A DNA stretch of 5,619 nucleotides, taken from a bacterium. GTDB lineage: Bacteria > JAMCPX01. Where the stretch lies: contig JAKAHI010000108.1 in the NCBI GenBank assembly GCA_021815065.1, positions 1-5,619 of the forward strand, read 5' to 3'. The translations under genes and the position numbers were made by a program. Shown here in pieces: positions 1 through 5,615 of this stretch. How positions within the stretch are numbered: position 1 is the first letter of the stretch; every line of letters begins with the position of its first letter. The notes beneath the pieces are model-generated. The model did no database searches. It was not told the origin of the DNA and saw only the letters and a program-made list of their open reading frames with translations.

Positions 1-168
1 GTCGAAGGGATTAAAAGTATGACAGGCCTTGAAGAGGACAAAGCGGACATTCTTTTGCCGGGTCTGATGATACTGATGAAGATCATGGAAGCGACCGGCA
101 TGGATAATTGCTACGTATCCCAGAAGGGGCTGCTCCACGGCATCATGATAAACCTTTTTGCAAGCTGA
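1..168 (+). CDS. Ppx/GppA family phosphatase, C-terminal fragment (5' end outside window)
   Basis: The last 55 codons of a gene that enters from the left edge, ending at TGA 166-168. The peptide reads GLEEDKADILLPG, then LMILMKIMEATGMDN, then CYVSQKGLLHGIMINLF. This is the typical end of the Ppx/GppA actin-like phosphatase domain: a 'GL..(R/K)AD.i.pG' motif, a hydrophobic helix, and a 'vs..GL..Gi' strand-helix. Family members hydrolyse inorganic polyphosphate or pppGpp in the cytoplasm, and the fragment cannot separate the two activities. The protein stops right after this domain, so it lacks the extra C-terminal HD-like domain of E. coli Ppx and would be the short, roughly 300-residue form. 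It converges on the - strand membrane protein gene with only 5 nt between the stop codons. The family call is firm for so short a piece; the exact substrate is unknown. Confidence 0.82.
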   Translation, partial: VEGIKSMTGLEEDKADILLPGLMILMKIMEATGMDNCYVSQKGLLHGIMINLFAS

Positions 169-173
169 TCGGG

Positions 174-572
174 TCAGCCGGCCTTCATGATAAGCGGAGC
201 GATATACCTATAGACGATAGGGACAATGAGCGGATACAAGCCCCACATGAGCGAAATGACCACCAGCACCGATGCCTTGCTCCTGAATATCAGGAATTTG
301 TTGTCCGGAAAATAAAACATATCAAGCCCGGATGCATTGCCGTACTCGTAGAGGAATCCGACGATGACACCTGCGGGATACCGCAGGTACCAGTGCATGC
401 CGCTGACAAGGTATGAGAGTACCCCGAACACGAGCATTACCGCGAGTATGATATGGATGAGGAAGTTTTTTTTCGACGTGTATGTCCATAACTTGAATGT
501 ATAAGCAACTGCTTCCATAGCGAGCTGACCGATAAGACATAAAGCCATAAATACCGCTAACTTTATCATCAT
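174..572 (-). CDS. small integral membrane protein of unknown function (132 aa)
   Basis: I do not recognise this family. The protein is very hydrophobic, with about three to four membrane segments: roughly residues 4-24, 37-57, a shorter one at 66-76, and 100-125. The best-looking motif lies between the third and fourth segments: an aromatic and Gly-rich stretch, RYPAGVIVGFLYEYGNASG (64-82), then LDMFYFPDNKFL (83-94). Such a conserved-looking loop with Asp, Asn and Tyr could be a functional site, but this is inference. The gene starts with ATG ATG (572-570 and 569-567) behind a strong AAGGAGG at 583-577. The second ATG has the better spacing (7 nt against 4), so the protein may be 131 residues. 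The strong ribosome site, full-length frame and membrane pattern make it a real gene. It is transcribed away from the DUF3467-gyrA cluster, so it is not part of that operon. Confidence 0.8.
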   Translation of the reverse strand: MMIKLAVFMALCLIGQLAMEAVAYTFKLWTYTSKKNFLIHIILAVMLVFGVLSYLVSGMHWYLRYPAGVIVGFLYEYGNASGLDMFYFPDNKFLIFRSKASVLVVISLMWGLYPLIVPIVYRYIAPLIMKAG

Positions 573-576
573 AGAA

Positions 577-583
577 CCTCCTT
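577..583 (-). promoter_or_regulatory. Shine-Dalgarno for the - strand membrane protein
   Basis: Read on the - strand this is AAGGAGG, an excellent anti-16S match. It lies 4 nt before the first ATG and 7 nt before the second, so the second of the tandem ATGs may be the true start. Confidence 0.8.
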
Positions 584-590
584 ATGGTTG

Positions 591-600
591 TTGACGTCAA
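591..600. promoter_or_regulatory. perfect 10-bp palindrome TTGACGTCAA, candidate operator
   Basis: TTGACGTCAA equals its own reverse complement. It lies 18 nt before the first ATG of the - strand membrane gene and about 130 nt before the DUF3467 start, so it would sit in the leader of the membrane gene or near its promoter. It is followed directly by a second, 6-bp palindrome, GGGCCC (601-606). A short perfect dyad in a divergent promoter region is what a dimeric repressor or activator would bind. A 10-bp palindrome can also occur by chance, and I cannot name a regulator. Confidence 0.3.
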
Positions 601-678
601 GGGCCCGACATCCGGCTATCCTCATAGAGATTGAAACAACTTGGCTGTTTTGTCAATCTATTATGTCTGCGAACTTTT

Positions 679-706
679 TTGTTGCTTTGATTGTAAAATG
701 TATTAT
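679..706 (+). promoter_or_regulatory. weak candidate promoter for the DUF3467-ispB-gyrA cluster
   Basis: TTGTTG (679-684) and TATTAT (701-706) are separated by 16 bp. The -10 matches the sigma-70 consensus at five of six positions, while the -35 matches at only the first three. Transcription would begin near 713, giving a leader of about 17 nt that starts just ahead of the ribosome binding site. This is a tentative assignment. Confidence 0.25.
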
Positions 707-715
707 GAAAACAAG

Positions 716-721
716 AGGAGG
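716..721 (+). promoter_or_regulatory. Shine-Dalgarno for the DUF3467 gene
   Basis: AGGAGG lies 8 nt upstream of ATG 730. It is the strongest translation signal of the + strand cluster and fixes the start of its first gene. Confidence 0.8.
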
Positions 722-729
722 TTATATAT

Positions 730-1038
730 ATGCAGCAGAACCAGGAACCCAAAAAGGAAGCAGGGATACAAATTCAGCTTGATGAAGCTACTGCCCAGGG
801 TGTATACATAAATCTTGCACTTATAAACCATACAGAAACGGAATTCATACTCGATTTTGTTTATGTCCAGCCTCAATCCCCTCAGGGGAAGGTGAGGAGC
901 AGGGTGCTTACAAGCCCTATCCACATGAAACGTTTATTGAGTGCACTGTCGGAGAACATGAAGAAATATGAGGAGAGATTCGGTGAAATCAAGCTGGCAC
1001 AGGATCAGCCGGTACAAAAAATAGGATTTTTACAATAA
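730..1038 (+). CDS. DUF3467 domain-containing protein (102 aa)
   Basis: A small soluble protein matching the DUF3467 family over nearly its whole length. It has a short polar N-terminus (1-12), then the 'QGVYINLALINHTETEF' core (23-39) leading into ILDFVYVQP (40-48). After this come KVRSRVLTSP (54-63) and an amphipathic helix, HMKRLLSALSENMKKYEERFGEI (65-87). These conserved pieces (Gly-Val-Tyr-x-Asn-Leu, 'I.H..tEF.lDF', 'v.sRv..sP.h.KrLl.aL..N...YE..fG') are the family signature. No biochemical role is established for DUF3467, and no catalytic residues are evident; the shape suggests a small beta-sheet plus helix binding or scaffold protein. A strong AGGAGG sits 8 nt upstream. It is the first gene of the + strand cluster and ends 4 nt before the polyprenyl synthase start, so the two are probably translated in a coupled fashion. 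Confidence 0.88.
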   Translation: MQQNQEPKKEAGIQIQLDEATAQGVYINLALINHTETEFILDFVYVQPQSPQGKVRSRVLTSPIHMKRLLSALSENMKKYEERFGEIKLAQDQPVQKIGFLQ

Positions 1039-1042
1039 GTAC

Positions 1043-2011
1043 ATGATGAATATAAAAGATTCAATAGCTCATAATCTCGATACCGTAGACGGTTACATAA
1101 AGAAACTTACTTCCCATACGATACCCGCAATAGCCGAGATAAGCCAGCACCTCATTACGAGCGGCGGCAAGAGGGTACGGCCGTATCTTGTCATATTGAG
1201 TTCCAGGATATTCAATGTCCCGGCAGAGAAGTTTACAAAGATTGCTGCTGCCATCGAGATATATCATTCGGCAACTCTTTTGCACGACGATGTCGTCGAC
1301 AATGCCAAACACAGGCGCGGCACACCGTCTGCAAACGATATATGGGGCAACAAGAGCAGTATCCTTGTCGGCGATTATTTGCTTGCGACTTCCTCCTCCT
1401 TGATAGCGAACATGGGGAACCGGGAATTGCTCGGGCTGTTTATACGGGTACTCGGTCTCATGGCAGAGGGAGAACTCGTCCAGTTGAGGTTAAGCAGGGA
1501 CACCGGGATTTCACAACAGGATTATTACACCATCATAAAGAAAAAAACGGCATACCTCATTTCGGCTGCCTGTGAGAGCGGTCCCATTATGGGAAAATCT
1601 TCGGAACTGCAGCAGTCCCGGATGAGGCAGTACGGGCTTCTCATAGGTCTTGCCTTTCAGCTTATCGATGATACCATAGATTATGTATCCTCCGGAAAGC
1701 TTTCCGGTAAAGACAAAGGGGTTGACCTGAAAGAAGGAAAGGTGACGCTGCCGATGATCGTGGCCCTGTCCAATGCCGATAAAAAAGAAAAGGCTTTGCT
1801 GAAGACCGCACTTGCTAACTATAGAGAGGATAAGGATCTGTTTAAGCGGGTGTATAACATTATAGAAAAAAATCATGGATTTGAATATACAAAGAAAAAG
1901 GCCGAGAGTTTTGCGAACAGGGCTTTACGGCTCCTTGACGGGCTCCCGCAGTCTTTGGAGCTCGATGAGCTGAGAAAATTTACCCGGACAGTGGCTAAAA
2001 GAAAATCCTGA
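1043..2011 (+). CDS. ispB: long-chain polyprenyl diphosphate synthase (all-trans, IspB/HepT type)
   Basis: A 322-residue, full-length trans-isoprenyl diphosphate synthase. It condenses isopentenyl diphosphate onto an allylic primer in the cytoplasm to make the side-chain precursor of menaquinone or ubiquinone. Visible motifs are GGKRVRP (41-47, IPP binding), the first Asp-rich motif DDVVD (82-86) in LLHDDVVDNAKHRRG, GDYLLA (110-115), KT (168-169), the second Asp-rich motif DDTID (209-213) after FQLI, and GKDKGVDLKEGKVTLP (222-237). The residues five and four positions before the first Asp motif are Ala77 and Thr78. Both are small, as in IspB, so there is no aromatic floor and a long product (about C35-C40 or more) is likely; exact length cannot be read. 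There is no good Shine-Dalgarno ahead of the tandem ATG ATG (1043, 1046), and the upstream stop is 4 nt away, suggesting translational coupling. The symbol is by family; hepT or another name may apply. Confidence 0.9.
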   Translation: MMNIKDSIAHNLDTVDGYIKKLTSHTIPAIAEISQHLITSGGKRVRPYLVILSSRIFNVPAEKFTKIAAAIEIYHSATLLHDDVVDNAKHRRGTPSANDIWGNKSSILVGDYLLATSSSLIANMGNRELLGLFIRVLGLMAEGELVQLRLSRDTGISQQDYYTIIKKKTAYLISAACESGPIMGKSSELQQSRMRQYGLLIGLAFQLIDDTIDYVSSGKLSGKDKGVDLKEGKVTLPMIVALSNADKKEKALLKTALANYREDKDLFKRVYNIIEKNHGFEYTKKKAESFANRALRLLDGLPQSLELDELRKFTRTVAKRKS

Positions 2012-2056
2012 TCACGAATCTACTATTTTTGCACATTTTGGAGGTTGAAAAATACT
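2012..2056 (+). promoter_or_regulatory. ispB-gyrA gap with the gyrA ribosome binding site
   Basis: This 45-nt gap is the longest inside the + strand cluster. It is AT-rich and shows no hairpin-plus-T-run terminator, so read-through into gyrA is expected. GGAGG at 2040-2044 is the Shine-Dalgarno. It is 12 nt before ATG 2057 (a little long) and touches the in-frame TTG at 2045, which is therefore too close to be the start. No convincing separate gyrA promoter was seen; TACTAT at 2021-2026 lacks a -35. Confidence 0.6.
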
Positions 2057-4537
2057 ATGACTGAACAACACGATAATATTGTAATTGCGGATATCGAAGA
2101 TGAAATGAAGCGCTCGTATCTTGACTTTGCGATGAGCGTCATTATCGGGAGGGCGCTGCCCGATGTCAGAGATGGATTGAAACCGGTACACAGGAGGATA
2201 CTCTATGCGATGCTCGATCTGGGGAATACCCATGATAAGCCGTATAAAAAGTCCGCAAGGGTCGTAGGAGACGTAATCGGTAAGTATCACCCGCACGGCG
2301 ATGTGGCGGTTTACGATACCATCGTAAGAATGGCACAGGATTTCACCATGCGCTATATGCTGGTCAACGGTCAGGGAAATTTCGGTTCTATAGACGGGGA
2401 TCCTCCTGCGGCAATGAGGTATACGGAGGTCAGGATGCAGAGACTTGCAGGGGAGATGCTGGCCGACATCGACAAAGAAACCGTGGATTTTGTACCGAAC
2501 TATGACAATACGCTTTCCGAGCCCTCGATACTGCCTGCAAAATTTCCCAATCTTCTGATTAACGGGTCCTCAGGGATCGCCGTTGGAATGGCAACGAATA
2601 TACCGCCGCACAATCTTACCGAGGTCATTCATGCTATCATATCACTCATAAAGAACCCGTCTCTGGGAATAGACGATCTTATGAAGTATATACCGGGTCC
2701 CGATTTCCCTACCGGCGCGTACATCACGGGTGCCGAGCAGATTAGAGAGGCTTATGCAACGGGGAAGGGCGTGATCAAGATGCGGGCACGGGTCATTACC
2801 GAGAAAGCGAGGGGAGACCGGGAAAACATCATCATAACAGAACTCCCGTATATGGTAAACAAGGCAAGGCTTGTCGAGAAGATAGCCGAGCTTGTCAACG
2901 AAAAAGAAATAGAAGGAATCAGCGATATCAGGGACGAATCCGACCGGGAAGGCATGCGGGTCGTCATAGAACTGAAGAAAGACGAATATCCCGAAATAAT
3001 CCTCAATAAATTGTATAAGCATACACAGCTCGAAGAATCCTTCGGCATTATCCTGCTTGCCCTGGATCACGGCAGGCCTGTCATTATGTCGCTGAAGGAC
3101 ATTCTCGCCAAGTTCATAGAATACAGGAAAGAGGTCGTTACCAGAAGGTCCATTTTTGAATTGCGGAAGGCCGAAGAACGCCTCCATATACTCGAGGGTC
3201 TCAAAAAAGCAATCGAGAACATAGATGAAGTCATAGCAACGATTAAAAAATCGAAAAGCACCTCCGAGGCAGAGGCCAATCTTATCAAGAGGTTCGAGTT
3301 CTCGATAGTACAGGCAAAGGCGATCCTTGAAATGAGACTTCAGCGGTTGACCGCTCTTGAAACAGAAAAATTAATCTCGGAATACAGGGAAACGGAAAAA
3401 GACATCAAGAGGTTGAAACGGATACTATCGGACGAGAAAGAACTCATGGGTATCATCGTGGCGGAGCTTGAAGACATGCTGGAGAGATACGGCGATGAAA
3501 GAAGGACAGAGATCATCGGTCAGTCAAAAGACATAAACGTCGAAGACCTTATAGCGGACGAAGACATGATAGTTACCATCAGCAGCAAAGGATATATAAA
3601 GCGCAACCCGGTCAGCCTGTACAGGGTACAGAAGAGGGGCGGAAAGGGTAAAACGGCATCCGGTATAAAAGAAGAGGATTTCATCGAGAATTTGTTTGTG
3701 GCGTCCGCGCACAGCTATATTCTCTTCTTTACCGACAAAGGCAAGGTATACTGGCTGAAGGTTTACGAGATACCCCAGGCCGGCAGGGCTTCAAGCGGCA
3801 AGCCTATTGTTGGTCTGATCAACCTGCAGGAAGGCGAGAAACTGACCACGTACGTGCCGGTAAAAGACCTTTCGGAGCCTTTCTACCTTCTCATGTCTAC
3901 ACGGAAAGGGTACCTGAAAAAGACGGCGCTGTCCATGTACGCAAATCCAAGAAGCGGGGGTATTATAGCTATAAATCTCGAAGAGGATGACCGGCTGGTC
4001 GATGTAAGGCTTACCGATGGAAAACAGGAGATAATTCTCTCGACAAAGCGGGGTATGGCAATACGCTTTCCGGAAACACAGATCAGGACCGTCGGAAGGG
4101 CTGCATACGGTGTCATAGGTATTACCCTTGATAAAGACGACGAGATAATAGCCATGGATATGCTCGAGCAGGATGCTACCGTGCTGACGGTGACCGAAAA
4201 CGGATACGGTAAAAGGACGAAAATAGCCGCTTACAGGTTACAGAGGAGGGCGGGTAAGGGGATCATCAATGTAAAAATCACGCCCAAAACAGGCGATGCT
4301 ATTTCCGTTATAAAAGTACAAGACAACAACGATATCTTTATCATAACGAACACGGGGAGAATGATACGGCTCGGTGTGAAGGATATATCCATCATTGGAA
4401 GGAATACACAGGGCATCAGACTTATACAGCTCGAACCCGGAGAAAGCGTATCAAAAGCCGTACGCATTGCTGAGACCGAAGAAAACAACGATGACGTTTC
4501 CGGAGATGACGGCCCCGGAGCCCCTGCGGAGGAATAA
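2057..4537 (+). CDS. gyrA: DNA gyrase subunit A (826 aa)
   Basis: The breakage-reunion subunit of DNA gyrase, which works as A2B2 with GyrB to introduce negative supercoils using ATP. The N-terminal part opens with SYLDFAMSVIIGRALPDVRDG (20-40) and LKPVHRRILYAM. The winged-helix region has KYHPHGD (76-82), and the catalytic tyrosine is Tyr122 in AAMRYTE, the same number as in E. coli. The tower and coiled-coil follow (about 340-490). The C-terminal domain has six beta-pinwheel blades, starting near 503, 553, 609, 657, 707 and 758. The GyrA box QKRGGKG (525-531) is in blade 1, which marks gyrase rather than topoisomerase IV, and a near-copy, QRRAGKG (729-735), is in blade 5. The protein ends in an acidic Glu/Asp-rich tail (about 806-826). 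At position 83, where E. coli has Ser, this protein has Val; Asp87 is kept. ATG 2057 is chosen over the in-frame TTG at 2045, which abuts the GGAGG. gyrB is not in the window. The next gene begins 7 nt after the stop. Confidence 0.97.
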   Translation: MTEQHDNIVIADIEDEMKRSYLDFAMSVIIGRALPDVRDGLKPVHRRILYAMLDLGNTHDKPYKKSARVVGDVIGKYHPHGDVAVYDTIVRMAQDFTMRYMLVNGQGNFGSIDGDPPAAMRYTEVRMQRLAGEMLADIDKETVDFVPNYDNTLSEPSILPAKFPNLLINGSSGIAVGMATNIPPHNLTEVIHAIISLIKNPSLGIDDLMKYIPGPDFPTGAYITGAEQIREAYATGKGVIKMRARVITEKARGDRENIIITELPYMVNKARLVEKIAELVNEKEIEGISDIRDESDREGMRVVIELKKDEYPEIILNKLYKHTQLEESFGIILLALDHGRPVIMSLKDILAKFIEYRKEVVTRRSIFELRKAEERLHILEGLKKAIENIDEVIATIKKSKSTSEAEANLIKRFEFSIVQAKAILEMRLQRLTALETEKLISEYRETEKDIKRLKRILSDEKELMGIIVAELEDMLERYGDERRTEIIGQSKDINVEDLIADEDMIVTISSKGYIKRNPVSLYRVQKRGGKGKTASGIKEEDFIENLFVASAHSYILFFTDKGKVYWLKVYEIPQAGRASSGKPIVGLINLQEGEKLTTYVPVKDLSEPFYLLMSTRKGYLKKTALSMYANPRSGGIIAINLEEDDRLVDVRLTDGKQEIILSTKRGMAIRFPETQIRTVGRAAYGVIGITLDKDDEIIAMDMLEQDATVLTVTENGYGKRTKIAAYRLQRRAGKGIINVKITPKTGDAISVIKVQDNNDIFIITNTGRMIRLGVKDISIIGRNTQGIRLIQLEPGESVSKAVRIAETEENNDDVSGDDGPGAPAEE
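4528..4532 (+). promoter_or_regulatory. ribosome binding site for the TPR gene, inside the end of gyrA
   Basis: GGAGG is encoded within the last codons of gyrA (...CGGAGGAATAA), 12 nt before ATG 4545. The overlap with the gyrA end ties translation of the TPR gene to gyrA read-through. The weaker AAGAG at 4536-4540 is closer and may add to it. Confidence 0.55.
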
Positions 4538-4544
4538 GAGTATA

Positions 4545-5363
4545 ATGAAATCATCGAGCCGCGTACGCGCTATCAGGCTCTTGGTCATTACCGTGCTGAT
4601 TGCCGGCGGCATTTACTACGGTATATCATGTAACAGGGACAGACCGGAACACCTCTATTCAAAGGCAATTGACGCTGCTGCCAGCGGCAATGTGGAAACG
4701 GCAGAGAATATCTATAAGTTGATCATAAAAAGGTATCCGAACAGTTCTGTAAGAAAAGATGCACTCTACCAGCTCGGTTTGCTGGAATATCTCTACTTGA
4801 ACGACTATACGACGGCACTCGAGTATTTTTACGACCTCGTGTACACCTATCCGCACTATAAACACACGTTCGATGCTTATATGTACATAGCCCAGATATA
4901 CCAGGAGAAGCAGCATTTGCCGCAGAAAGCTATAGAAGTATACGAGAAACTTCTGAGCAGCACGAGTTCGGAAGAGTACCTGAAACAATTGCTGCCGAGA
5001 CTTGCGTCTGAATACGAAGGTGCGGGCAATATACCGAAAGCAATCAGCATCTATGATAAATTATTAAAGCTTTACCCGAAGCCGCCCGCGTCATATCTGT
5101 ATGAATTTGCCTATTTGAATTATCTAGCAGGGCATTATAGCGATGCAGTCAAGGATTTTCAGAAGATAAGCCTGCTTTATCCGCAGAGTTCATACGAGTT
5201 TTCGGCACAGCTTGCAGTAGCGGACTGCTATGAGGAAACCGGAAGGTCCGAGGATGCCCTTTCTTTGTTGAATGGCTTGAAATCGCAGTATCCGACCGAA
5301 ACATCGATCATCGGTGTAAAGATAGACAGCATCACAAAGCGGCTGAAGAACAAGAAGAAGTGA
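4545..5363 (+). CDS. TPR-repeat protein with N-terminal export or lipoprotein-like segment (272 aa)
   Basis: The N-terminus has a basic stretch (K2, R6, R8, R11), a hydrophobic core LLVITVLIAGGIYYGI (12-27) and Cys29 in GISC, followed by polar NRDRPE. This looks like a lipoprotein signal, but Tyr24-Tyr25 and Gly26 make a poor lipobox, so an uncleaved membrane anchor is also possible. The rest is helical and built of tetratricopeptide-like repeats: about 36-69 (ending RYPNSS), 72-107 (ALEYFYDLVYTYPHY), 109-142 (KAIEVYEKLL), 150-181 (KAISIYDKLLKLYP), 186-217 (DAVKDFQKISLLYPQSS) and 219-252 (DALSLLNGLKSQYP). The 'A....y..ll..yP.s' pattern resembles BamD/YfiO and CpoB-type periplasmic TPR proteins, which scaffold envelope assembly; this specific role is inference. 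ATG 4545 is chosen because the open frame extends upstream only inside gyrA and the signal-like segment begins here. It lies 7 nt after gyrA, so it is probably co-transcribed. Confidence 0.85.
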   Translation: MKSSSRVRAIRLLVITVLIAGGIYYGISCNRDRPEHLYSKAIDAAASGNVETAENIYKLIIKRYPNSSVRKDALYQLGLLEYLYLNDYTTALEYFYDLVYTYPHYKHTFDAYMYIAQIYQEKQHLPQKAIEVYEKLLSSTSSEEYLKQLLPRLASEYEGAGNIPKAISIYDKLLKLYPKPPASYLYEFAYLNYLAGHYSDAVKDFQKISLLYPQSSYEFSAQLAVADCYEETGRSEDALSLLNGLKSQYPTETSIIGVKIDSITKRLKNKKK

Positions 5364-5364
5364 C

Positions 5365-5379
5365 TGCCGGTTACCGGCA
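5365..5379 (+). terminator. short hairpin after the TPR gene, possible weak terminator
   Basis: TGCCGG (5365-5370) and CCGGCA (5374-5379) form a 6-bp GC-rich stem with a 3-nt TTA loop, starting 1 nt after the TPR stop codon. The only T-run is TTTT at 5390-5393, some 10 nt beyond the stem, so it does not have the form of a standard intrinsic terminator. It may slow or partly stop transcription, or protect the 3' end of the mRNA. Confidence 0.35.
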
Positions 5380-5391
5380 AGCAGTATCGTT

Positions 5392-5601
5392 TTGGGTTTA
5401 TACCCTTTCTACAAACTCACCGGTGAGATCGACACCAACGGCATCCGTGATGCGGAGCCTTCCGATTGCCCTTATTGCACTTCCAGCAGCACGTACTCGC
5501 CGCCTGAGGGGCCGGAGTATCTGTGCCGCGACTGCGGCGGGGCGTGGATGGAGCCCTATAGCCATTACGATCACGAGACCGAGCTGAACTCGGATCGGTA
5601 A
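5392..5601 (+). CDS. small zinc-ribbon protein (about 69 aa), start uncertain
   Basis: This short frame encodes two Cys pairs, CPYC (26-29) and CRDC (45-48), in the pattern C-x2-C-x15-C-x2-C. The second pair sits in YLCRDCGGAW, a common zinc-ribbon knuckle context, so a single Zn ion is likely bound. Such ribbons bind nucleic acid or proteins; no specific role can be given. The C-terminus (54-69) is short and polar, rich in His, Asp and Glu. There is no in-frame ATG upstream of the Cys pairs. The only plausible starter is TTG 5392, which lacks a Shine-Dalgarno, and the frame is open back to 5347 across the hairpin. The second half is clearly more GC-rich than the genes to its left. The stop is TAA 5599-5601. 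The motif supports a real coding region, but it could be a decayed gene or have a different start. Confidence 0.55.
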   Translation: MGLYPFYKLTGEIDTNGIRDAEPSDCPYCTSSSTYSPPEGPEYLCRDCGGAWMEPYSHYDHETELNSDR

Positions 5602-5609
5602 CACAACCT

Positions 5610-5615
5610 GGAGAG
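5610..5615 (+). promoter_or_regulatory. candidate ribosome binding site for a gene beyond the right edge
   Basis: GGAGAG, 4 nt from the window end and 9 nt after the zinc-ribbon stop codon, resembles a Shine-Dalgarno. A start codon would be expected within about 5 nt past the edge, which would make another co-directional gene in the same run. Confidence 0.35.

Larger units (their letters stand above)
573..729. other. divergent intergenic region between the membrane protein and the DUF3467 gene
   Basis: These 157 nt must hold the promoters of two divergent transcription units. On the + strand the best -10-like hexamer is TATTAT at 701-706, with a poor -35 (TTGTTG, 679-684, 16-bp spacer). TAAAAT at 694-699 is an alternative -10 without a good -35. 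On the - strand a perfect TTGACA lies at 656-651, but the sequence 17 bp downstream (CAATCT) is a weak -10. No pairing is convincing as a sigma-70 promoter. The region also holds the palindrome at 591-600. I see no RNA gene or further ORF in it. Confidence 0.5.

Noticed and set aside
142..196. Repeated CATGATAA at 144-151 and 187-194 around the convergent gene ends
   Set aside because: It is a very short repeat within two coding ends and does not form a stem followed by a T-run, so it was not called a terminator or a repeat element.
108..416. 102-residue + strand frame across the membrane protein gene
   Set aside because: It is antisense to the membrane protein gene, has a low-complexity charged composition and no motif. 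The - strand frame has the Shine-Dalgarno and a coherent membrane topology.
2045..2056. TTG at 2045 as the gyrA start, adding four residues
   Set aside because: It directly abuts the GGAGG at 2040-2044, leaving no spacer, and ATG 2057 gives the usual GyrA N-terminus.
2642..3187. 181-residue open frame on the - strand inside gyrA
   Set aside because: It lies wholly within the conserved gyrA coding sequence, has no recognisable domain, and is a shadow of the opposite strand. The same applies to the other - strand frames within gyrA and ispB.
4395..4544. Upstream in-frame extension of the TPR gene into gyrA
   Set aside because: It would overlap gyrA by about 140 nt and bury the signal-like segment internally. 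ATG 4545 has a ribosome site and gives a proper N-terminal export segment.
5360..5587. GTG-started 75-residue frame overlapping the TPR stop codon
   Set aside because: Its product is Thr/Arg/Ala-rich without motif, while the alternative frame encodes two zinc-binding CxxC pairs.
5398..5604. 68-residue - strand frame over the zinc-ribbon gene
   Set aside because: It is an antisense frame kept open by GC-rich sequence, with no recognisable motif and no support from a clear ribosome binding site.
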